Source: Bacteroidales bacterium
GTDB lineage: Bacteria > Bacteroidota > Bacteroidia > Bacteroidales > F082
Assembly (NCBI GenBank): GCA_024762735.1
Contig: JANTGU010000119.1
Coordinates: 1 to 6,960 of the forward strand
Direction: 5' to 3'
DNA length: 6,960 nucleotides
A program made the translations under genes and the position numbers. Shown here piece by piece: positions 1 through 4,491 of this stretch; the first letter of the stretch is position 1; every line of letters begins with the position of its first letter. The notes under the pieces are model-generated. The model searched no databases. It was not told the DNA's origin and worked only from the letters and a program-made list of their open reading frames with translations.

Positions 1-195
1 AGGGCTGCCGTGGGTATTACCGAAATTTCGGATGCCATTGCCATTTTGGTTTCCGAGGAAACCGGAAATATTTCCTACAGCGTAAAGGGTGAAATCAAAT
101 ACAATATTCTGCCGGCACGATTACAAAGTATGCTGGTGTCCGACCTCGGATTAAACAAAGAGGCTGACTCGAATAAGAGCAAATCAAAAAAGTAA
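1..195 (+). CDS. cdaA: Diadenylate cyclase (CdaA/DacA type), C-terminal end only
   Basis: Open reading frame entering from the left edge and ending at TAA 193-195; 64 residues are visible. It opens with RAAVGITEISDAIAILVSEE, which matches the end of the DAC domain. In this family the RHR motif, part of the ATP-binding site, runs directly into (A/G)(A/L)-x-G-(I/L)-(S/T)-E and then a VSEETG strand. The window starts at the last Arg of RHR, so the catalytic DGA motif and the membrane helices expected for CdaA lie outside. After the domain comes a short Lys/Ser-rich tail (SNKSKSKK). DAC enzymes condense two ATP into cyclic di-AMP, a second messenger tied to potassium and osmotic balance and to cell-wall homeostasis. 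CdaA is favoured over DisA because the DAC domain sits at the extreme C-terminus; DisA has further helical and HhH domains after it. The family call is firm, the subtype somewhat less so. Confidence 0.85.
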   Translation, partial: RAAVGITEISDAIAILVSEETGNISYSVKGEIKYNILPARLQSMLVSDLGLNKEADSNKSKSKK

Positions 196-273
196 AATCA
201 GGAATTAAGAACTTTGATTAACAACCAGGAAGCTATGAGGTTTCTGGCGTTATCTCTCGCAAGATCTGACTTC

Positions 274-306
274 AACCCTCTTTTGTAATTTTAGAGGTTT
301 TATTTT
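274..306 (+). terminator. Probable intrinsic terminator after the cyclase gene
   Basis: Arms 274-281 (AACCCTCT, one bulged C) and 293-299 (AGAGGTT) can form a 7-bp stem. The T-rich run TTATTTT follows at 300-306. It lies 79 bases after the cyclase stop and before the convergent phosphatase gene. The stem is short and A/T-containing, so the call is moderate. The minus strand has no matching T-tract, so it would not stop the phosphatase transcript. Confidence 0.45.
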
Positions 307-351
307 CGTTCAATCTTCATCTTACTAACCCCTTTGTGATTACACATTGAT

Positions 352-1671
352 TTACTCCGGGTTGATGTCCTGCTCGTACAGCTTTTTACCTTTGGTATCG
401 TAGTAGGTTACTTTGAGCACACGTGCTCCCCTGGTGCCCGAAACTTCCAGCATGGTATAATTCCGAACCATGATGGCTGAGCCGGGAACACGCAACGTGT
501 TGGGCTGATTACCTCCATTGGTATTGGCACCCGAGTTAAGTGGTGATGAGGTAATGTCCCAAATGGTGGGTTGGTTTCGCTCTTTTAAAACAGATACTTC
601 TGAAAAGTGAACATCGCCCGTGAGGAAAATCACGTTTTTAATTTTCTGTTTGTAGATAAAGTCGATGATACGACGACGCTCAGCTTCAAAACCGTTGTTG
701 GAATAAGCTTCGTACATGCCCGAGTTGGAAAGGAACTGACCACCCATCACCACGAATTTAAAGGTGCCGTAGCTGTTTACCAGGTTGTTGAAAAGCCATT
801 GCAGTTGCTCTTCACCCAGCTCAGATTTGCCCTCCTCTATCCGTTTGTCAGGATCGCGGAAGGTGCGGTTATCCAATAAAAAGAAATCACAATCGCTCCA
901 GTTAAAAAGGGTGGTGGCACTATTGATGTCACCCACACCGTACGACGGGTTAGCCCAAAACAGCTTGAAGGCGTTAAATGTTTCATTTTTATTCCAAAAG
1001 CTTTTGTCCGAGTCGTTGGTGCCATAGTCATGGTCATCCCAGATGGCGTAATGATGCGTGGTGGCCAGGAGTTTTTGCAGCTCAGGGATGGCCCTGTCGT
1101 GTGAATAGCGGTGGAAGATACCGGCACGGGTGTTCCAGTCGGGTTCTCGCAGGTAAACGTTATCACCAAGCCATAAAAAGAAGTTGGGATGCATGTCGGC
1201 AATGTGGTTGTAAATCTCATAACCGCCACCATAGGGTTTGCCGGGACGGTCGTAAGCAGTTTCGTTAATATAGGCGCCGCTGCCCATGGCAAACTTGAAG
1301 TCGGGTGCATCGGTGCGCCATTTCCATATTTTTTGTGTGGTGAAAGTGGCAGGGTAAGGGAAGTCGACTTTATTGCCATTGATATAAAGGTCGTAGTGGT
1401 AGGTTGTGCCGGGCTCCAGTATATCGGCAAACAGGTGAGCGGTTAATGCAGTTTCGTATTGGGTGGTTACACTGTTTGAAATGTGCACCTGATCAGGATT
1501 ATCGACAGGAAAATACTTGATAAAAACCTCTGCCGGCTTGGTAGTTTGTATCCAGATGGCGGCTTCCTTCATATCGATGTAGCCCTTCATAGGGCCGTTT
1601 TGGATAAGGTTACTTTGAGCAAACAGGGTCACATAAACAAGTGACAACAACAGCGTAAAATACTTTTTCAT
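352..1671 (-). CDS. Exported PhoD-like alkaline phosphatase / metallophosphatase
   Basis: 439 residues from ATG at 1671. Residues 1-18 form a classical signal peptide (MKKYFTLLLSLVYVTLFA, cleavage before QS), so the enzyme should be exported. Residues about 25-113 form the PhoD N-terminal fibronectin-like domain. Residues about 120-439 form the metallophosphatase domain, with FAMGSG (127-132), WLGDNVY (167-173), WDDHDYG (211-217), DNRTFRD (267-273) and TGDVHF (351-356). These supply the Asp, Asn, Tyr and His metal ligands of PhoD enzymes, which hydrolyse phosphate mono- and diesters. The length fits the Bacteroidota 'alkaline phosphatase D family'. One oddity: position 132 is Gly where this family normally has Cys (GSC). 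An in-frame extension to 1899 was rejected because it runs through the tRNA-Arg gene and puts the signal peptide inside the protein; a -7 promoter element lies 28 bp upstream of the chosen ATG. The substrate is not predictable. Confidence 0.88.
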   Translation of the reverse strand: MKKYFTLLLSLVYVTLFAQSNLIQNGPMKGYIDMKEAAIWIQTTKPAEVFIKYFPVDNPDQVHISNSVTTQYETALTAHLFADILEPGTTYHYDLYINGNKVDFPYPATFTTQKIWKWRTDAPDFKFAMGSGAYINETAYDRPGKPYGGGYEIYNHIADMHPNFFLWLGDNVYLREPDWNTRAGIFHRYSHDRAIPELQKLLATTHHYAIWDDHDYGTNDSDKSFWNKNETFNAFKLFWANPSYGVGDINSATTLFNWSDCDFFLLDNRTFRDPDKRIEEGKSELGEEQLQWLFNNLVNSYGTFKFVVMGGQFLSNSGMYEAYSNNGFEAERRRIIDFIYKQKIKNVIFLTGDVHFSEVSVLKERNQPTIWDITSSPLNSGANTNGGNQPNTLRVPGSAIMVRNYTMLEVSGTRGARVLKVTYYDTKGKKLYEQDINPE

Positions 1672-1698
1672 GATAAATGATGTTAATAATGTAAAGGA

Positions 1699-1706
1699 CA
1701 AAGATA
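1699..1706 (-). promoter_or_regulatory. Bacteroidota -7 promoter element for the phosphatase gene
   Basis: On the minus strand the sequence is TATCTTTG, a perfect match to the Bacteroidota consensus TAnnTTTG. It lies 27 bases upstream of the phosphatase ATG, giving a leader of roughly 20 nt. No clear TTG is found 19-21 bases further upstream, so only the -7 half is convincing. Its position supports the ATG at 1671 over a more upstream start. Confidence 0.55.
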
Positions 1707-1820
1707 CTTTAAAAATGAGTTTAATGAGAGATTGTTTGAAAGGAGTTGCGATATAGTGTTTGCAACAAGAATGTTCATGGTAGGCAATGGTATTGCCAAA
1801 TAAACCTGCCAAATTACCTA

Positions 1821-1863
1821 CCAAATAAAAAATGGCTACCTGTAATATACAGATAACCATTTT
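1821..1863 (-). terminator. Strong intrinsic terminator after tRNA-Arg (end of ssrA-tRNA transcript)
   Basis: Arms 1831-1844 and 1848-1861 pair over 14 bp around a 3-nt loop (1845-1847), and A-T pairs extend the stem to about 16 bp. On the minus strand two of the pairs are G·U wobbles; on the plus strand the same positions become A/C mismatches. The minus-strand RNA is therefore the one that folds. It is followed by a T-tract (complement of 1827-1832, then further T-rich bases to 1821). The hairpin starts 7 bases after the tRNA 3' end, exactly where a terminator for a minus-strand stable-RNA transcript is expected. Confidence 0.75.
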
Positions 1864-1869
1864 AAAAAG

Positions 1870-1941
1870 TGACCCTACCGGGATTCGAACCCAGATCATC
1901 AGAACCGGAATCTGACATTCTATCCATTGAACTATAGGGCC
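1870..1941 (-). tRNA. tRNA-Arg (anticodon CCG)
   Basis: A 72-nt cloverleaf reads on the minus strand. The acceptor stem is GGCCCTA/TAGGGTC with one G·U pair, discriminator A at 1870. The D arm is GTTC-AATGGATA-GAAT. The anticodon arm is TCAGA-TTCCGGT-TCTGA, giving anticodon CCG, which reads Arg codon CGG. A 4-nt variable loop follows, then the T arm CTGGG-TTCGAAT-CCCGG. The 3' CCA is not encoded (CTT follows the discriminator), which is usual in this phylum. The gene lies 183 bp downstream of ssrA on the same strand, with no recognisable TAnnTTTG element between them, so co-transcription from the ssrA promoter is likely. Confidence 0.95.
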
Positions 1942-1954
1942 GGAAAATTTGGAC

Positions 1955-1979
1955 TTTTTATTGTGGAGCTGGAGGGATT
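1955..1979 (-). repeat. Partial duplicate of the ssrA 3' end (25 nt)
   Basis: These 25 bases are identical to 2116-2140. On the minus strand they carry the last 16 bases of the tmRNA (3' half of the T stem and acceptor strand AATCCCTCCAGCTCCA) plus nine downstream bases. The copies are 161 bp apart in direct orientation. On the minus strand this copy is preceded by a hairpin-capable sequence (GGGAT-c-AAC-gaa-GTT-a-ATCCC), loosely resembling a T arm. No complete tRNA-like domain surrounds it. It resembles an att core left by an element that used ssrA as its target, but no integrase is present. Confidence 0.75.
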
Positions 1980-2039
1980 AACTTCGTTGATCCCATTTTG
2001 GGGGGTGTCCAACAAAAAAACCAATCGCTTCGCGCTTGT

Positions 2040-2086
2040 GTCCAATAATTTTTAAAACGCTTACAAGCGAGCTTGACGCTTTTTAA
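2040..2086 (-). terminator. Possible weak hairpin/attenuator in the ssrA-tRNA spacer
   Basis: On the minus strand CAAGC-TC-GCTTG forms the core of an imperfect hairpin, extended by CG/CG and AAAA/TTTT pairs and followed by TTTTAAAAATT. The region is nearly self-complementary, so it would fold on either strand. It may be a partial terminator or a processing structure between tmRNA and tRNA-Arg. The loop and bulges are poor for a strong terminator. Confidence 0.3.
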
Positions 2087-2115
2087 AAACCATTGTCCTG
2101 CACTTCGTGCTGTTT

Positions 2116-2140
2116 TTTTTATTGTGGAGCTGGAGGGATT
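2116..2140 (-). repeat. ssrA 3'-end copy of the 25-nt direct repeat
   Basis: This is the resident copy of the direct repeat, overlapping the mature 3' end of tmRNA and the nine bases beyond it. The match to 1955-1979 stops where the T loop continues as TTCGAA, so the shared block is the 3' terminus only, as in att cores of tRNA- and tmRNA-targeting integrases. Confidence 0.75.
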
Positions 2141-2520
2141 CGAACCCTCGTCCAAACAAGGAACCGAGATGCTTTCTACATGCTTAGCTTATCATTGATT
2201 TTAGTGCAGAAACCGGGGATAAGCGCCCAATTTTCTGCCTTAGTTTCTGTTTTCTCACTTTGCCTTAGAAACATCGGCAAAGCCAGTCTGAAGTTGCTTG
2301 CGATTCGTGAGTCGGGCCGGAATCAGACATCTCCACCCGCGAACCGTCTCGTCCCGTCACCTTGTGTCGGGATAAAGCCAATCTACTAAACTTCGATTAG
2401 GCTGCGAGAGCAAAATTGTTTTCGCCAATTATAAAAATACGACACTGTTTTACGAGCTTTATCGCACGGCTCGGCATGCTTACATAACCATTCATCTTGC
2501 TGTCAAAACCAGTCAGCCCC
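2125..2520 (-). ncRNA. ssrA: tmRNA (transfer-messenger RNA)
   Basis: Rescues stalled ribosomes by trans-translation together with SmpB. The 5' end reads GGGGCTGACTGGTTTTGACA, the typical start of one-piece tmRNA. The 3' end carries a T arm (GAGGG-TTCGAAT-CCCTC) and CAGCTCC-A. GGGGCTG pairs with CAGCTCC over 7 bp with one G·U, closing the tRNA-like domain with discriminator A at 2125. Length is 396 nt before CCA addition, normal for Bacteroidota. The three bases after the discriminator are CAA, so CCA must be added enzymatically. An internal reading frame encodes the tag GENNFALAA (see 2397-2426). Plus-strand frames across this region are shadows of the RNA. Confidence 0.95.
2397..2426 (-). 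other. tmRNA proteolysis-tag reading frame (GENNFALAA-stop)
   Basis: Minus-strand codons GGC GAA AAC AAT TTT GCT CTC GCA GCC TAA encode GENNFALAA. The resume codon GGC is at 2426-2424, just after an A/T-rich single-stranded stretch, as usual for the resume site. With the Ala carried on tmRNA itself, the full tag would be AGENNFALAA. The LAA end is the ClpXP recognition signal. The tag is close to the GENNYALAA-like tags known from Bacteroidota, with Phe in place of Tyr. Confidence 0.9.
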
Positions 2521-2555
2521 AAATGTCAATGAACGCGCCTCGTTTAAGAGGGGTG

Positions 2556-2563
2556 CAAAAGTA
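2556..2563 (-). promoter_or_regulatory. -7 promoter element for ssrA (and probably tRNA-Arg)
   Basis: The minus strand reads TACTTTTG, matching TAnnTTTG exactly. ATG stands in the -33 TTG position 19 nt upstream, a 2 of 3 match. Transcription would start about 30 nt before the mature tmRNA 5' end at 2520, leaving a short leader containing CCTC-TTAAAC-GAGG that RNase P would remove. Confidence 0.6.
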
Positions 2564-2637
2564 AACAAAATTACTGTTGCATCATTTTATTTTCTCAATA
2601 TCTATGCCAAAGATTGGACTAATTGGCTAATTCCTAT

Positions 2638-2654
2638 CTGCCTGCGGCAGGCAG
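2638..2654. repeat. 17-nt GC-rich palindrome
   Basis: CTGCCTGC-G-GCAGGCAG, with perfect 8-bp arms around a single central base, in an otherwise A/T-rich region. Such short GC palindromes are often multi-copy in Bacteroidota genomes; copy number here is unknown. Confidence 0.65.
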
Positions 2655-2655
2655 G

Positions 2656-2694
2656 TTTTGTCTGTATGACTCCTTTGGAGATGCACAGACAAAA
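2656..2694. repeat. 39-nt two-level inverted repeat
   Basis: Outer arms TTTTGTCTGT (2656-2665) and ACAGACAAAA (2685-2694) are perfect over 10 bp. Inside them CTCC (2670-2673) and GGAG (2677-2680) form a second stem around TTT. It begins one base after the CTGCCTGC palindrome plus a G. On the minus strand a T-run precedes rather than follows the hairpin, so it is not an obvious terminator. Confidence 0.6.
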
Positions 2695-2715
2695 AAATCA
2701 TTTTTTAATTTTAGG

Positions 2716-2731
2716 TGTCCCTTTAAGGACA
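2716..2731. repeat. GTCC/GGAC hairpin, copy 1
   Basis: TGTCC-CTTTAA-GGACA: 5-bp arms and a 6-nt loop. It is the first of four hairpins in this region whose arms are variants of GTCC(C)/GGGAC. Confidence 0.5.
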
Positions 2732-2765
2732 AGCTATTTATAGAAAAAAGATAAATTAACAATAA

Positions 2766-2779
2766 GTCCTGTCCGGGAC
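2766..2779. repeat. GTCC/GGAC hairpin, copy 2
   Basis: GTCC-TGTCCG-GGAC: 4-bp arms, with an extra TGTCC inside the loop as if the left arm had been duplicated. Confidence 0.45.
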
Positions 2780-2866
2780 GATATGTTACCGAATGTCTTT
2801 TAGAAAATATATCGTTCACGAATTTTAACCTCATATAACAACAGCAGAAATGACAAGAAAGCAATC

Positions 2867-2960
2867 ATCATCGAATTAAACGAATTTTACTAATTTTTAA
2901 ATTGTGGTTTCTGCGACGCAGAAATCACAATTATTCGTTTAATTCGTAAAATTCGATGAT
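2867..2960. repeat. 94-nt nested palindromic element (MITE/REP-like)
   Basis: The core at 2900-2932 is a 33-nt near-perfect palindrome centred on 2916: AATTGTG and CACAATT flank TTTCTGCG and CGCAGAAA, with one G/T position. Around it are imperfect inverted arms at 2867-2890 and about 2937-2960, identical at 20 of 24 positions after reverse complementation, both starting ATCATCGAATT. Each arm is built of two CGAATT-containing 9-mers, CGAATTAAA and CGAATTTTA, in swapped order. No protein is encoded and no clear target-site duplication is seen. It is best described as a non-autonomous palindromic repeat. Confidence 0.7.
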
Positions 2961-3047
2961 AAAATATTTAACCCTGTTTTTGAACTACAAACACAAATTG
3001 AATGTACAACTGTGTGTATTTATTAGCCATGATTTATTTACTATTTC

Positions 3048-3061
3048 GTCCCTGATGGGAC
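3048..3061. repeat. GTCCC/GGGAC hairpin, copy 3
   Basis: GTCCC-TGAT-GGGAC: perfect 5-bp arms with a 4-nt loop, flanked by T-rich sequence on both sides. It lies 50 bp before copy 4. Confidence 0.6.
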
Positions 3062-3097
3062 TGTTTGTAAAAGAGGTTTATATTCTAGAAATATTTT

Positions 3098-3110
3098 GTC
3101 CCTACGGGAC
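3098..3110. repeat. GTCCC/GGGAC hairpin, copy 4
   Basis: GTCCC-TAC-GGGAC: perfect 5-bp arms with a 3-nt loop, preceded by ATTTT as copy 3 is by ATTTC. Together with copy 3 it looks like a REP-like pair. Confidence 0.6.
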
Positions 3111-3131
3111 GCTTCAAACAATTGAGCAATT

Positions 3132-3179
3132 GAACCATGAAACAATCGAACCATGAAACAATCGAACCAAATAGCAATC
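3132..3179. repeat. 16-nt tandem repeat, three units
   Basis: GAACCATGAAACAATC occurs at 3132-3147 and 3148-3163, followed by a degenerate third unit, GAACCAAATAGCAATC (3164-3179). It ends 12 bases beyond the stop of the sigma-54 activator gene. There are no spacers between units, so it is not a CRISPR. Confidence 0.85.
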
Positions 3180-3191
3180 AACCCATCCCCA

Positions 3192-4358
3192 TCAAATCAG
3201 CATCAGCGGGCTAACAAACTTTTCTACATCCTCCGCGGTTATTTCGTTATCGCACAAAATCACCAGTCGCTCCATCACGTTATGAAGCTCGCGTACGTTG
3301 CCGCTCCAGTAAAATCCTTTTAACAGGGTCAGCGCCTCTTCCGAGATAGCAAGTGGAGCTTTGCCTTGTTGCCGGCTAATCTCTTCCGTAAAATGCTTTG
3401 ATAATAGGGCAATGTCTTCACCGCGCTCCCTCAAAGGCGGTACGTTGATGATGATAACACTCAGACGATGATACAGGTCTTCACGGAATTTTCCTTTGCT
3501 GATGGCCTCTTTCAGATTCTTGTTGGTGGCGGCAATAATGCGAACATCAACCTCGATATCTTTTTCACCGCCTACCCGGGTAATCTTGTTTTCCTGTAAA
3601 GCCCGCAGTACTTTAGCTTGCGCTGAAAGGCTCATATCGCCAATTTCATCTAAAAACAGGGTACCGCCATTGGATAGCTCAAAGTCGCCTTTTCTCATTT
3701 TGTGTGCCGAGGTAAACGAACCTTTTTCATGACCAAAAAGCTGGCTCTCGATGAGCTCGGAAGGGATGGCGGCACAATTAACTTCTATAAAGGGGGCATG
3801 CGATCGCGGGCTTTGAAGATGAATTTGCCTTGCCACCAGCTCCTTGCCGGTGCCGTTTTCACCGGTGATTAACACGCGGGCACTGGTGGGCGCCACTTTG
3901 GCAATCATCTGTTTTACCTGGGTAATAACAGCTGTTTCGCCAACGATTTCATATTTTTTGTCCACCTCTTTGATCAACTGCCGTGTTTTGGTTACGAGGT
4001 CTTTTTTGTCGATGGCGTTACGGATGGTGATCAGGAGTCGGTTTAAGTCAGGAGGCTTGACAATAAAGTCGTAGGCACCTTTTTTAATGGCTTCCACGGC
4101 TGTTTCAATGGTGCCGTGTCCCGAAATCATGATGACCGGGGCTTCGGTAAGGGTCATCAGTTTATCAAGTACTTCCATACCATCCATGCCGGGCATTTTG
4201 ATATCGAGCAAAATAGCATCGAAACTTTCTTCGCCCGCGAGCTGTAAGGCTTGCTCCCCATCCGAGGCCTCTTCCACAGCATACTGTTCATTTTCCAGGA
4301 TATTCTTTAACGCGCGTCGGATGCTCGCTTCATCATCAACAATTAAAATCTTAGCCAT
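3192..4358 (-). CDS. NtrC-family sigma-54 response regulator lacking a DNA-binding domain
   Basis: 388 residues. Residues 1-118 form a receiver domain: acidic pair D8/D9, phosphoacceptor D52 in LLDIKMPGMDG, S79 and K101. A linker follows, then the sigma-54 AAA+ domain (about 135-385): Walker A GENGTGKE (166-173), Walker B GGTLFLDEIG (231-240), sensor I ATN (277-279), arginine-finger region FREDLYHRL (291-299) and sensor II GNVREL (353-358). The family uses ATP hydrolysis to remodel sigma-54 RNA polymerase. Two features stand out. The GAFTGA loop that touches sigma-54 is GSFTSA (213-218), a form I recall as common in Bacteroidota. The protein also stops just after the AAA+ lid, without the Fis-type helix-turn-helix that brings NtrC to about 470 residues. 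Sequence runs on normally beyond the stop with no HTH remnant recognised. No histidine kinase gene is in view, so it is an orphan within this window. Confidence 0.93.
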   Translation of the reverse strand: MAKILIVDDEASIRRALKNILENEQYAVEEASDGEQALQLAGEESFDAILLDIKMPGMDGMEVLDKLMTLTEAPVIMISGHGTIETAVEAIKKGAYDFIVKPPDLNRLLITIRNAIDKKDLVTKTRQLIKEVDKKYEIVGETAVITQVKQMIAKVAPTSARVLITGENGTGKELVARQIHLQSPRSHAPFIEVNCAAIPSELIESQLFGHEKGSFTSAHKMRKGDFELSNGGTLFLDEIGDMSLSAQAKVLRALQENKITRVGGEKDIEVDVRIIAATNKNLKEAISKGKFREDLYHRLSVIIINVPPLRERGEDIALLSKHFTEEISRQQGKAPLAISEEALTLLKGFYWSGNVRELHNVMERLVILCDNEITAEDVEKFVSPLMLI

Positions 4359-4372
4359 CTTTTATTTTTTTT

Positions 4373-4380
4373 CAAAAGTA
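4373..4380 (-). promoter_or_regulatory. -7 promoter element for the sigma-54 activator gene
   Basis: The minus strand reads TACTTTTG, an exact TAnnTTTG match, 14 bases upstream of the ATG at 4358. The -33 half is weak (TTTC about 20 nt upstream). Transcription would begin only about 8 nt before the ATG, giving a nearly leaderless message. The short gap lowers confidence. Confidence 0.45.
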
Positions 4381-4433
4381 GCAAATTTGAACCTAATGTT
4401 GAAACTAATCTGCAGTATTTTCAAACTGACTAA

Positions 4434-4463
4434 TTGGGCATATGATGAAATGTTGTATCTTTA
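4434..4463 (+). promoter_or_regulatory. Bacteroidota promoter for the FG-GAP surface-protein gene
   Basis: TTG (4434-4436), a 19-nt spacer, then TATCTTTA (4456-4463), a 7 of 8 match to TAnnTTTG. Spacing agrees with the Bacteroidota sigma-ABfr consensus and is identical to that of the promoter at 6807-6836. The predicted start is near 4470, about 22 nt before the ATG at 4492. Confidence 0.6.
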
Positions 4464-4491
4464 TAAACTTTAAAGAAGTTAAGTGGTGAGC

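Larger units (their letters stand above)
2521..3191. other. 671-bp gene-free region packed with small palindromes
   Basis: Apart from the ssrA promoter at its left edge, no convincing gene lies here. The reading frames present are short, lack start signals, are not recognisable as any family, and run through the repeats. The region instead holds at least seven inverted repeats and one tandem repeat, listed separately, in an A/T-rich background. This density is typical of intergenic sites that gather REP- or MITE-like elements. Confidence 0.7.

Noticed and set aside
837..1430. 197-codon minus-strand frame inside the phosphatase gene
   Set aside because: It is a frame-shifted shadow of the phosphatase gene, rich in Thr and Pro, without domain similarity.
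1672..1899. In-frame upstream extension of the phosphatase by 76 residues
   Set aside because: It runs through the tRNA-Arg gene and its terminator, buries a classical signal peptide, and lies upstream of a good -7 element.
1958..2155. Minus-strand reading frame of 65 codons across the ssrA-tRNA spacer
   Set aside because: It begins inside the tmRNA 3' end and translates spacer hairpins and the 25-nt repeat. I looked for a GIY-YIG remnant, sometimes found at such sites, and saw no diagnostic motif.
2093..2389. Plus-strand reading frame of 98 codons
   Set aside because: It is antisense to tmRNA; GAGGIRTLVQT-type translations are a known artefact of tRNA-like 3' ends.
2634..2864. Minus-strand reading frame of 76 codons
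   Set aside because: It crosses three palindromic repeats and has no recognisable domain or start signal.
2956..3156. Plus-strand reading frame of 66 codons
   Set aside because: It is made of translated GTCCC hairpins and the tandem repeat, and its start lies in the right arm of the 94-nt inverted repeat.
3132..3179. Possible CRISPR array
   Set aside because: The units are directly adjacent with no spacers, and no cas gene is present.
4381..4398. Possible sigma-54 (-24/-12) promoter upstream of the activator gene, minus strand
   Set aside because: GG and GC are 9 bases apart instead of the required 10, and the flanking bases do not match TGGCAC or TTGC well.
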